In this document: one piece after another, positions 9,312 through 17,956 of the stretch
Layout: the number at the start of each line of letters is the position of its first letter
Numbering within the stretch: the first letter of the stretch is position 1
Assembly (NCBI GenBank): GCA_943788425.1
Contig: CALSQF010000006.1
Span: 1-64,000, forward strand
DNA from: an uncultured Planktomarina sp.
GTDB taxonomy: Bacteria; Pseudomonadota; Alphaproteobacteria; Rhodobacterales; Rhodobacteraceae
Length of the DNA: 64,000 nt
Reading direction: 5' to 3'
The notes under the pieces: generated by a model
Seen by the model: only the letters and a program-made list of their open reading frames with translations
Database searches by the model: none
Told to the model about the DNA's origin: nothing
Position numbers and translations under genes: made by a program

Positions 9312-11398
9312 ATGTCACAGTTTTGGCGCTTAGATGGGCCCGTTCAAACCTTGATTCTCGCGGCTGAACAGGAGAGGCTGCCGCAGGTCATCTACTGGGG
9401 GGCGCCCCTGCCCGCATCCGAGGATTGCGCCGCGCTCGCCGCCGCCCATGCGATGGACATCACCGGCGGTATGCTCGACGCCAATCCGGAGCTGTCCATC
9501 TGCCCAGAGGCAAGCCAGACCTTTCCCGGCCAACCGGGTCTCATTTGCCGCGATGCACAAGGACGCGTTCTGCGCCCAAATTTTCGCTTTTCACAGGAGC
9601 TGACGCAGGACAACAGCCTATGCCTCACCTATGCGGACAAGGAATTGGGCCTAACCTATGAGGCGCATTTTGAACTGACGGCCAGCTCAAACATGCTCAC
9701 CTGCTGGAGCCGCTTGACGGCGATGCAGCCACTTATGGTAAACTGGCTGGCCGCACCGGTATTTCCCGCAACACAGTTGAGCGATGCGATGATAGGCTTT
9801 TCCGGGCGTTGGATTGGCGAGTTTCAAACCCACACAATCCCTTGGCGCCCCGGCATTCACAAGCGCGAGAGCCGCACCGGCCGCAGCGGGCATGAACATT
9901 TCCCTGGCCTCATCCTTCCAGAAGTTGGCGCGCGCAATACCACGGGCCGGGCTTATGGGTTTCACTATGGATGGTCAGGCGGACATCAAATGATCGCCGA
10001 AGAACTGCCCGATGGACGCCGGCAAATCCAATTTGGCCATGCCTGCGACAGCCACAACGGTCTGTCCCAAAGTTTTGAAACGGCAAAGCTCTATGCTGTA
10101 TTTTCCGATAAGGGACTCAATGGCTGCGGGACCGCCTTTCAAAGGCACCTGCGCGATCATATCCTGACGTTCCCCGAAGCCTCCCTGCCGCGTCCAGTGC
10201 ATTATAATTGCTGGGAAGCCATCTATTTTGACCATGATCTTGACAGTCTCAAAGACATCGCAACCCGCGCCAAAAGGCTGGGTGCAGAGCGGTTTGTGCT
10301 AGATGATGGATGGTTTGGTCGTCGCGATGATGACAGCTCGTCCCTGGGCGATTGGCAGATTGATCCGCGTAAATATCCCAACGGTCTGGATCCGCTCGAT
10401 TGATCACGTCACATCTCTAGGGCATGCAATTCGGTCTTTGGGTTGAGCCGGAAATGGTGAACCCTGACAGCGACCTCTTTCGTGCCCATCGCGATTGGAT
10501 CTTGGGGCCGAAAGACCAATTGCTTGGACGCCAACAAATGGTGCTCGACCTCGCGCGCAAGGAGGTCATCACCTATCTTTATGACTGCATCTCCACCCTG
10601 CTTGAGACCTATAATATTAGCTACTTGAAATGGGATCACAATCGGATCCTGCCTCTGTGCGATGTGGCACAAACCGAAGGCATCTATGTGCTTTTGACCC
10701 GCTTGCGCGCCGCGTTTCCACATGTGGAGATTGAAAGCTGCGCTTCTGGCGGCGGGCGCATTGACTTTGGCATATTACAGCATTGTCAGCGGGTCTGGCT
10801 GTCGGACAGCAATGACGCGCTTGAGCGCAGCCACATTCAACATGGCGCCGCGCTGTTTTTACCCTCCCTGGTAACCGGTAGCCACGTTGGTCCACGCCTC
10901 TGTCACACCTCAGGCCGAGTCTTTGATATGCGTTACCGCGCTTGGGTTGCGGCGCAGAGACATATGGGCTTTGAAATGGATCCTCGCGAGCTGGAGCCGC
11001 AAGAGGCGCAGGTACTCACCGAGGTGACCCAATGGTACAAAGACAATCGCGACTGGCTGGCCACAGCGGATATCTTGCGGTTAGATACCGCCGATCCCTC
11101 GGTTCTGGGAGAGATGCAGCTCGCGGCGGATGGGTCGCGCTTTGTGGTGTTTTCCAATCAACTGGACAGCGCGCAGCAAATTCTGCCCCGCCCGCTGTGC
11201 TTGACCGCGCTTGATCCGGAAGCCCGCTATAGCTTGCGGCTGCGCAACCGCGATGAGGCCTCAAACCTATCACGCGGAGCGCCCCTGCTCAAATCGCAAG
11301 ACCTGCAAGCCTCTGGAGTTTGGTTGATGACCCATGGCTTGCATTTGCCCTATGCCATGCCCGGTTCAATATGGGTTGTTGAAGGGCGCAAACTCTGA
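9312..11398 (+). pseudogene. GH36 alpha-galactosidase, two frameshifts
   Basis: This would hydrolyse terminal alpha-galactosyl residues from melibiose- or raffinose-type sugars. ATG 9312 has a good AAGGAG. The first frame runs to a TGA at 10401 just after NGLDPL. The conserved IDHVTSLG segment is then found in a second frame, and MQFGLWVEPEMVN onwards in a third. This fits one extra G at about 10398 and one extra G in GGG at 10420-10422. Corrected length is about 695 residues, normal for bacterial GH36. Both catalytic aspartates (YLKWDHN nucleophile and WLSDSND acid/base) lie after the breaks, so the truncated product cannot be active. No individual domain beyond the breaks is damaged, which suggests recent loss. 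The flanking genes are intact. Confidence 0.85.
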
Positions 11399-11442
11399 CT
11401 TTATTCTCACAAGACACACAGACCGCCGCAAGGAGATCCCAC

Positions 11443-12210
11443 ATGCCCAGCGTCCAGTTTAGCGATCTTAAACAGGCCTCCATCTACATCACCGGCGGCG
11501 GATCTGGCATTGGCGCGGCCATCACTGAGGGATTTGTCGCCCAAGGCGCCAAAGTCGCCTTCATTGGAAGATCTGACGCCACGGCTTTCGCCAACGATCT
11601 GGCTGAAAAATACGACAACCCACCGCTGTTCATTCAAGGGGACATCACCGACACCGGTGCGCTCCAATCCAGCATGGCACAGGCCAAAGACGCGCACGGC
11701 CATATCACCTGCCTGATCAACAATGCGGCCAATGATGCGCGGCACAGCACGGCAGATGTCACAGAAGATTTTTGGGACCAGATGGTGCAAATCAATCTTA
11801 AAGCCTACTTCTTTGCCTGCCAAACGGCCCTACCGCAGATGCAAGCCGCCGGCTTTGGCTCAATCATAAATTTCAGCTCTATCAGCTATATGATGGGAAA
11901 TGCAGGCTATCCCATTTACACCGCCTGCAATTCCGCGATCAACGGAATGACCCGCAGCCTCGCACGGGAATTTGGACCCGACAAAATTCGCGTCAATGCT
12001 TTGGCACCGGGTTGGGTTCTGACGCAAAAGCAAAAAGATCTCTGGGTCACAGAAGAAGGGTTGGCGGCCCATGTGGCACGACAGTGCCTCAACGAAACCT
12101 TAGAGCCAGAGGATATCGTCGGAGGCTGCCTGTTTCTCGCCTCTCAATCCTCGAAAATGATGACCGGCCAAGCCTTGGTTATCGATGGCGGCGTGGTTAC
12201 CACAGGATGA
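11443..12210 (+). CDS. Galactose 1-dehydrogenase-like SDR
   Basis: A 255-residue classical short-chain dehydrogenase with the TGGGSGIG cofactor motif (about residue 18), a NNAAND segment near residue 90 and an INFSSIS serine near 140. It resembles the NAD(P)-dependent aldose 1-dehydrogenases of the XylB/galactose-dehydrogenase group (NDARHSTADVTEDFW region). In this operon it should oxidise galactose to galactonolactone ahead of the SMP-30 lactonase. The normal YxxxK catalytic motif reads YTACN: the lysine position is asparagine (codon AAT at 11929-11931). This may reduce or change activity, or be a family variation. It starts 44 bases after the GH36 gene, with AAGGAG upstream, and ends in an ATGA overlap with dgoK. 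Confidence 0.75.
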   Translation: MPSVQFSDLKQASIYITGGGSGIGAAITEGFVAQGAKVAFIGRSDATAFANDLAEKYDNPPLFIQGDITDTGALQSSMAQAKDAHGHITCLINNAANDARHSTADVTEDFWDQMVQINLKAYFFACQTALPQMQAAGFGSIINFSSISYMMGNAGYPIYTACNSAINGMTRSLAREFGPDKIRVNALAPGWVLTQKQKDLWVTEEGLAAHVARQCLNETLEPEDIVGGCLFLASQSSKMMTGQALVIDGGVVTTG

Positions 12211-13112
12211 CGATGACAGCCGATTGGATCGCCGTAGATTGGGGCACAAGCACGCTGCGGGCTTGGGCGATGAGCCAGGATGGGCAAGATTTAGCCACCG
12301 CCTCAAGCACAGACGGCATGGGGCAGTTGGCCTCAGCAGAGTTTGAACCTGCATTGTTGCGACTTGTGGAGCCTTGGCTTGAAGTGTCCAAGCCAACCCC
12401 CGTCATCGCCTGCGGCATGGTCGGCGCCAAACAAGGTTGGGTCGAAGCGACCTATGCCCCCACCCCCTGCAAGCCTCAATCACGGTTCACCACGGCCCCA
12501 ACCAGTGATCCAAGGCTCAACGTGCATATCATCGCCGGCGTCAGCCAATCCGAACCAGCCGATGTCATGCGCGGCGAAGAAACGCAAATAGCTGGGTTCC
12601 AGCGTCTAAATCCAAAATGGGATGGGGTCATTTGCCTGCCGGGCACCCATACCAAATGGGTGCAAATGAGCGCGGGCGAGATCGTGAGTTTTCAGACATT
12701 TATGACCGGCGAAATTTTCGCCCTTCTCTGTACCTCCTCGGTTCTGCGCCACTCTGTCGTCGGCGAAACCTGGGAGGACGACGCTTTCCTGACGGCTGTG
12801 GACGAGGCCATGTCCAGACCGGAAGCCTTAGCGGCGCGGCTGTTTGGGATCCGGGCCCAGGATCTTCTACATGGTCTCCCCCCCGCCTCTGCCCGCGCGC
12901 GCGTTTCGGGCCTCTTGGTCGGCGCGGAATTGGCCGCCGCGAAACCCTATTGGATCGGACAATCAATTGCCATGATTGGCGCGCAAGCGCTCTGCGATGG
13001 TTATGCAGCAGCGCTTTCAGCGCAGCATGTGCCCGTAATTCGCACCGATACCAGCCAAATGACCCTAGCCGGGCTCAAAGCAGCCTATGCCACTTGGAAG
13101 GAAACCCCATGA
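12207..13112 (+). CDS. dgoK: 2-dehydro-3-deoxygalactonokinase
   Basis: A 301-residue sugar-acid kinase of the DgoK family (actin-like ATPase fold). The N-terminal phosphate motif is AVDWGTSTLRAW at about residues 9-20, with further conserved segments CLPGTHTKWV and FMTGEIFALL. It phosphorylates 2-keto-3-deoxygalactonate to the 6-phosphate in the DeLey-Doudoroff pathway. The start is the ATG in the ATGA overlap with the SDR stop, and its own stop overlaps dgoA in the same way. Pairing with a KDPGal aldolase makes the assignment firm. Confidence 0.92.
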   Translation: MTMTADWIAVDWGTSTLRAWAMSQDGQDLATASSTDGMGQLASAEFEPALLRLVEPWLEVSKPTPVIACGMVGAKQGWVEATYAPTPCKPQSRFTTAPTSDPRLNVHIIAGVSQSEPADVMRGEETQIAGFQRLNPKWDGVICLPGTHTKWVQMSAGEIVSFQTFMTGEIFALLCTSSVLRHSVVGETWEDDAFLTAVDEAMSRPEALAARLFGIRAQDLLHGLPPASARARVSGLLVGAELAAAKPYWIGQSIAMIGAQALCDGYAAALSAQHVPVIRTDTSQMTLAGLKAAYATWKETP

Positions 13113-13711
13113 CCCGTCCCATCATCGCCATTTTGCGCGGGGTTAAGCCGGAGGAGGTCTTAGCGATTGCAGATGCAATTTTGCAGGCCGGCATTGAAAA
13201 AATCGAAGTCCCGCTGAATTCTCCCTCCCCCCTTATCAGTATCGAAGCTCTGGCCAAGGCCTATGGCGCTGATGCCTTGATTGGGGCCGGAACAGTGCTG
13301 GCACCCCAAGAGGTCACGCAGGTGGATCAAGCCGGGGGCCGTTTGGTGGTGTCTCCAAATTGCGATGTAGAGGTCATAAGTGCCGCGGTCGCCGCCGGTC
13401 TTCAAAGTTGGCCCGGGATCTTTACCCCGAGCGAGGCATTAACTGCTCTCAAAGCGGGGGCAACGGGCCTGAAGCTATTTCCAGGCGACATGGCGCAGCC
13501 GCGCGGTCTAAAGGCAATGCGGGCAATTTTACCGGCCGGCACGCAAGTCTATGCGGTGGGCGGCGCTCAGCCAGATAATTTTTCCGATTGGATTGCCGCC
13601 AGTGCCGATGGCTTTGGCCTTGGTTCGGCCATATACAAACCAGGTGACACGCCACAGATTGTTCAACAAAAGGCGCGCGCCATTGTCGCCGCATTCGATG
13701 CCGCATGGTAA
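13109..13711 (+). CDS. dgoA: 2-dehydro-3-deoxy-6-phosphogalactonate aldolase
   Basis: A 200-residue class I aldolase of the KDPG/KDPGal family. Visible motifs are the glutamate segment EKIEVPLNSP (about residue 35), GAGTVL near 65, SPNCD near 90 and the Schiff-base lysine in GLKLFPG near 125. It cleaves KDPGal to pyruvate and glyceraldehyde 3-phosphate. ATGA overlap with dgoK and a 7-base overlap with the lactonase gene indicate tight coupling. KDPG aldolase (Eda) is the close alternative by sequence; the DgoK partner favours KDPGal. Confidence 0.9.
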   Translation: MTRPIIAILRGVKPEEVLAIADAILQAGIEKIEVPLNSPSPLISIEALAKAYGADALIGAGTVLAPQEVTQVDQAGGRLVVSPNCDVEVISAAVAAGLQSWPGIFTPSEALTALKAGATGLKLFPGDMAQPRGLKAMRAILPAGTQVYAVGGAQPDNFSDWIAASADGFGLGSAIYKPGDTPQIVQQKARAIVAAFDAAW

Positions 13712-14541
13712 GCGTTTTCGACACCCGCCCTTGCAGCCTGGGCGAGGGTCCGCTCTGGCATCCTTTGCGCGGCGAACTCTTCTGGTTTGACATCAACGCC
13801 CATCAATTGCTCAGCAAAACCGCCGTTTGCCAATTTGATGAATATGTCTCGGCCGCCGGTTGGATCAGCAAGGATGAGTTGCTCGTCGCCTCTGAAAGTC
13901 AGCTGTTTCGCTTCCATCTTGGCGATCACACTCAAACGAAAATTTGCGACCTCGAAGCAAACAATCCCATTACACGGTCCAATGATGGGCGCTGTGATCC
14001 CCAGGGTGGGTTTTGGATTGGCACAATGGGTAAGAAAGCAGAGGCGAAGGCCGGCGCGATTTACCGATATTACCAAGGTAATTTGGTACAGTTGTTCCCT
14101 GAGATTACCATTCCCAATGCCATATGTTTTGCTCCAGATGGGCATACCGCCTATTTCACCGACACCCCGCTCCGGCAAATTCTTGCGGTGGATCTGGATG
14201 CGGATGGCTGGCCATGCAGCGCGCCGCGCGTGGCGGTCGACCTGACCGGAACGACCGACAATCCAGACGGTGCCGTTGTGGATGCGCAGGGCAATATTTG
14301 GAACGCGCAATGGGGCGCGGCGCGTCTGGCCTGTTACAGCCCACAGGGCGTCTTGTTGCAGACCCTCGAAATTGGTGCCGCGCATGCCACATGCCCCGCC
14401 TTTGCGGGAGCCAGCGGCCAAATTTTTTGTACCAGCGCAACGGAAGGCATCGCGCCGGAGGCTCTGACTGGGCATGATGGCCAAACCTTTGTTGCCGAAG
14501 TCTCCGCCATCGGACAGCTTGAACATCAGGTCATTTTGTGA
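13705..14541 (+). CDS. SMP-30/gluconolactonase family lactonase
   Basis: A 278-residue six-bladed beta-propeller of the SMP-30/regucalcin family. The metal-binding glutamate is in SLGEGPLWHP (about residue 12), and NDGRCDPQGGFWIGTMG near residue 93 and the DNPDG aspartate near 190 supply the other ligands. In this operon it should open galactono-lactone to galactonate after the dehydrogenase step. It begins inside the last codons of dgoA and ends 7 bases before the beta-galactosidase. Family is certain; the galactonolactone substrate is inferred from context, and arabinolactone or gluconolactone are alternatives. Confidence 0.85.
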   Translation: MVSVFDTRPCSLGEGPLWHPLRGELFWFDINAHQLLSKTAVCQFDEYVSAAGWISKDELLVASESQLFRFHLGDHTQTKICDLEANNPITRSNDGRCDPQGGFWIGTMGKKAEAKAGAIYRYYQGNLVQLFPEITIPNAICFAPDGHTAYFTDTPLRQILAVDLDADGWPCSAPRVAVDLTGTTDNPDGAVVDAQGNIWNAQWGAARLACYSPQGVLLQTLEIGAAHATCPAFAGASGQIFCTSATEGIAPEALTGHDGQTFVAEVSAIGQLEHQVIL

Positions 14542-14548
14542 GGTCCCA

Positions 14549-16429
14549 ATGAAACGCAGCCTCGGAGTTTGTTATTATCCAGAACATTGGCCCGAAGAGA
14601 TTTGGGATCGCGATGCGCAATCGATGGCTGAAACCGGTCTAACCTGGGTGCGGATTGGTGAATTTTCTTGGTCGCGCCTTGAGTCGCAGCCGGGACAGTT
14701 TGACTGGGGTTGGCTGGACCGCGCAATTGCGGCTTTGGGAAAAGCGGGCCTCAAGGTCATCTTAGGCACACCCACCGCCACCCCGCCCCGCTGGATGCTG
14801 GACAAACATCCAGACATGCTGGCCCATGGCAGCAACGGCGAGATCCGCAAATTTGGCTCGCGGCGCCACTATTGTTTTAGCCATGCCGCCTACCGAGAAG
14901 AGGCCCGGCGTATCACCCGCCTGATGGCCGAACGCTATGGCGCAAACCCGATCATTGCGGCATGGCAGACTGACAATGAGTATGATTGTCACGATACTGC
15001 CATCAGCTATTCGACTCATGCCAAACACGCCTTTCAAGACTGGTGCGCCCAGCGCTATCAATCTCCACAAGCGCTCAATGCAGCCTGGGGAAATGTATTT
15101 TGGTCTATGGAGTATGACAGTTTCGATCAGTTGGATTTGCCCAATCAAACCGTCACCGAACCAAACCCCAGCCATGTCTTGGCCTTTCGCAGGTTCTCAT
15201 CCGATCAGGTTGTGATGTTCAATCGCGTACAATGTGACGAAATTCGCAAATATTCGGATCGTCCCATCATTCATAATTTCATGGGCCGTATCACCGCCTT
15301 TGATCATTATGACCTGGGTGCAGATTTGGATATATCGTCCTGGGACAGCTACCCTATGGGGTTTTTGCTGGACCGCGTTGGAGCCGATGAAACTGCGCAA
15401 GCGCATTATCTGCGCCAAGGTGATCCAGACTTTCAAGCCTTCCATCATGATCTGTACCGCGCCACCTCCGCTGGGCGCTGGTGGGTGATGGAGCAACAGC
15501 CCGGCCCGGTCAACTGGGCTCCATGGAACCCCGCTCCCCTACCGGGCATGCCCCGCCTTTGGGCGTGGGAGGCTTTTGCCCATGGCGCAGAAACCGTGTG
15601 CTATTTCCGCTGGCGGCAAGCGCCATTCGCGCAAGAACAAATGCACGCAGGCTTGTTGCGCCCTGACCGCAGTCCCGCCCCGGCCCTGGCCGAGGCCGCC
15701 CAGGTCGCCGCAGAGTTGGCAGAGGTGCCATATGTTGGCACGGCAACAGCCCCGGTTGCGCTGGTTTTTGACTATGACAGCGCCTACGCTTGGGAAAGCC
15801 AGCCCCAAGGCGCAGATTTCGATTATTTCCAGCTGGTGTTTGACTGTTATCGGGCTTTACGGCGGGCCGGCCTCTCGGTGGATGTCGTGCCCAAATCCGT
15901 CGATCCCAGCGCCTATAAAATCACCTTCGCCCCGGGCCTGTTGACCATACCAGAAAGCCTGCGTGGCGGTTTGGTTGTGGCGGGCCCTCGGGCCGGATCC
16001 AAAACCGAAGAGCTGACCATCCCCGAGGGTCTTGGCCCCGATATTACCGACCTTTCCACAAAGGTCACCTTCGTGGAAAGCCTTCCACCTTTTGCACCAA
16101 TGGCCCTGGACGGGGGTGGGGCATTTATAAAATGGCGTGAAGCCATTGAAACCACGGATACCGTGATCTTGCGCCTTGAAGAGGGCGCCCCCGCAGCTGT
16201 GCGCAATGCGCAGATGATCTACATTGCCGGATGGCCCGACGCGGCAGGCTGGCGGCGAATTCTGGAAATGCTGACAGAGCAAGCCGGACTTGAGCTGATG
16301 GATTTACCGCCAGATTTGCGCCTGCGGGAAACAGACAGCCATAGGTTTTGGTTTAACTACGGGCCGCGCAGCGTGACCTTCCATGGGATGACCCTGCCAG
16401 CGGCAGGTGTGCTTTGGGAGTCCAAATAA
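14549..16429 (+). CDS. GH42 beta-galactosidase
   Basis: A 626-residue glycoside hydrolase family 42 enzyme with no signal peptide, so it is cytoplasmic and acts after import. The TIM barrel begins at once (GVCYYPEHWPEEIW). The acid/base glutamate is in WQTDNEYDCHDT near residue 147 and the nucleophile in WWVMEQQPGPVNW near 312. The trimerisation and C-terminal beta domains follow. Length is slightly below the usual 640-700. With the GH36 gene broken, this is the only complete galactosidase in the operon, so the working substrate is a beta-galactoside. TAATG overlap couples it to galM. Confidence 0.92.
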   Translation: MKRSLGVCYYPEHWPEEIWDRDAQSMAETGLTWVRIGEFSWSRLESQPGQFDWGWLDRAIAALGKAGLKVILGTPTATPPRWMLDKHPDMLAHGSNGEIRKFGSRRHYCFSHAAYREEARRITRLMAERYGANPIIAAWQTDNEYDCHDTAISYSTHAKHAFQDWCAQRYQSPQALNAAWGNVFWSMEYDSFDQLDLPNQTVTEPNPSHVLAFRRFSSDQVVMFNRVQCDEIRKYSDRPIIHNFMGRITAFDHYDLGADLDISSWDSYPMGFLLDRVGADETAQAHYLRQGDPDFQAFHHDLYRATSAGRWWVMEQQPGPVNWAPWNPAPLPGMPRLWAWEAFAHGAETVCYFRWRQAPFAQEQMHAGLLRPDRSPAPALAEAAQVAAELAEVPYVGTATAPVALVFDYDSAYAWESQPQGADFDYFQLVFDCYRALRRAGLSVDVVPKSVDPSAYKITFAPGLLTIPESLRGGLVVAGPRAGSKTEELTIPEGLGPDITDLSTKVTFVESLPPFAPMALDGGGAFIKWREAIETTDTVILRLEEGAPAAVRNAQMIYIAGWPDAAGWRRILEMLTEQAGLELMDLPPDLRLRETDSHRFWFNYGPRSVTFHGMTLPAAGVLWESK

Positions 16430-17436
16430 TGCGACCCGAAACTTTTGGACAGGTGGCCGATGGGCGCTATGTGCAAAAACTCACCCTGCGCTCTGAACAG
16501 CTCACCGTCACGATCCTGACCCTCGGCGCTGTGATCAATGATGTTCGGCTGACCGGCGTGCCCTGGCCCCTGACCCTCGGCAGTCCTGATGTGGCGGGCT
16601 ACGAGGGGAAATTAAGCAGCTTTGGCTCCTTCATGGGACCTGTCATAAATCGGATTAAAGGCTGTACCGCCAAGATTGACGGAAAGACCTACAGGTTTGA
16701 AAAGCACCATTCTGGCAATTTGACCCAGCATTCCGGAAGCACCGGCATGCATCGGCAGATTTGGAGTATTGCCGAGTATGGATCAGACTATGTCGTGCTA
16801 AGGTTGCACTTGCCGGATGGATTGGGCGGCTTTCCTGGGAACCGCGAGATCACGCTGCGCTATGAGATTGAGCAGGCCAGCCTGCGCATGACCGCCAAGG
16901 CCACCAGTGATGCACCGACCCCCTTCAACCCCGCCAATCATTCCTATTGGTCCTTGGACTCAAAGCCGGGCTATGGTGGGCAAACGCTTCAAATTGCCGC
17001 CGATCACTACAGCGAACCAGATGCAGAGTTGATGCCTACGGGACGTATCTTGCCTGTGGACGACGGCCCCAATGATTTCCGCGCCGGACGCACCTTGGCA
17101 GGCGACGCACGCGACTTTTATGATCTCAACCTCTGTCTTGGCGCCACAAAAGCCCCGCTGCGCCCGATTGCGACCTTGACCGGGCGGGAAGGGGTTTGCA
17201 TGGAGATGGCCACAACCGAATGCGGGCTGCAGCTTTATGATGGAGGCACAATCGAAGGGCGCGATTATCCGACCCATCACGGCGCGCCCTATGGGCCCTA
17301 TGCCGCGCCGGCGCTCGAGGCACAAAGCTGGCCAGGTTCATTGGACCAAAGTCATTTTCCCGATATTATATTGCGCCCCGGAACTCCCTATCACCAAGTC
17401 ACAAGCTGGACCTTCTCCAACAAGCGGATAGGGTAG
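16429..17436 (+). CDS. galM: Aldose 1-epimerase (galactose mutarotase)
   Basis: A 335-residue GalM-family protein. Substrate-binding residues include NRIKGC near 75, the FNPANHSYWSLD catalytic-histidine segment near 170 and the C-terminal PALEAQSWPGSLDQSHFPD region, where acidic and glutamine residues complete the site. It interconverts alpha- and beta-galactose released by the hydrolases so that the dehydrogenase gets the right anomer. It starts in a TAATG overlap with the GH42 gene and closes the galactoside operon. Confidence 0.92.
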   Translation: MRPETFGQVADGRYVQKLTLRSEQLTVTILTLGAVINDVRLTGVPWPLTLGSPDVAGYEGKLSSFGSFMGPVINRIKGCTAKIDGKTYRFEKHHSGNLTQHSGSTGMHRQIWSIAEYGSDYVVLRLHLPDGLGGFPGNREITLRYEIEQASLRMTAKATSDAPTPFNPANHSYWSLDSKPGYGGQTLQIAADHYSEPDAELMPTGRILPVDDGPNDFRAGRTLAGDARDFYDLNLCLGATKAPLRPIATLTGREGVCMEMATTECGLQLYDGGTIEGRDYPTHHGAPYGPYAAPALEAQSWPGSLDQSHFPDIILRPGTPYHQVTSWTFSNKRIG

Positions 17437-17461
17437 GTGTGAAGTTGAAAAGGGCTGATTC

Positions 17462-17956
17462 ATGACTGACATCCTCATCCATCCCCTAACTCAAGACGCT
17501 TTCGCCCCCTATGGTGATATTCTGGCGCTGAAATCCGCGCCCGATAAGCTCATCAATCAAGGGCTTTGCGGCCGGCATCATGATTTGGCATTGATGGATT
17601 TCGGAGCGGACGGCCGAGCAGGTCTCAGCTTATTTGACGCCACACCGCGCAGCCTCCCCTATATTTTGGAACTGGTGGAGCGGCATCCAGAAGGCTCACA
17701 GGCCTTTATCCCCATGACTGAAAATCCTTTTTTGGTGATAGTGGCTCCAGATGAAAACGGCATTCCTGGTCGCCCCTTGGCCTTTCGCACAGAGGCTGGA
17801 CAGGGAATCAACTTTCACCGCAATATCTGGCATGGTGTGTTAACCCCCCTGTTCGCCCCCGGACTATTTGCCGTCGTGGATCGGATAGGCAACAGCGCTA
17901 ATTTAGAAGAATACTGGTATGAAATACCCTTCACAGTCTCAGGAGATGTGACATGA
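17462..17956 (+). CDS. allA: Ureidoglycolate lyase family protein
   Basis: A 164-residue cupin-fold protein of the ureidoglycolate lyase/hydrolase (AllA) family, the usual length. Conserved segments are DAFAPYGDIL near residue 12, NFHRNIWHGVLTPL near 118 and the C-terminal EEYWYEIPF. It splits ureidoglycolate into glyoxylate and urea at the end of allantoin breakdown. AAAAGGG precedes ATG 17462. The stop overlaps the next aminotransferase gene (ATGA), and a HyuA/HyuB protein faces it, so this looks like an organic-nitrogen salvage unit. No other allantoin gene is present in the window. Confidence 0.8.
   Translation: MTDILIHPLTQDAFAPYGDILALKSAPDKLINQGLCGRHHDLALMDFGADGRAGLSLFDATPRSLPYILELVERHPEGSQAFIPMTENPFLVIVAPDENGIPGRPLAFRTEAGQGINFHRNIWHGVLTPLFAPGLFAVVDRIGNSANLEEYWYEIPFTVSGDVT

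Noticed and set aside
10424-11398. Second open frame of GH36 as an independent gene starting at ATG 10424
   Set aside because: It begins in the middle of the catalytic barrel, has no ribosome site, and joins the upstream frame exactly when two extra bases are removed.
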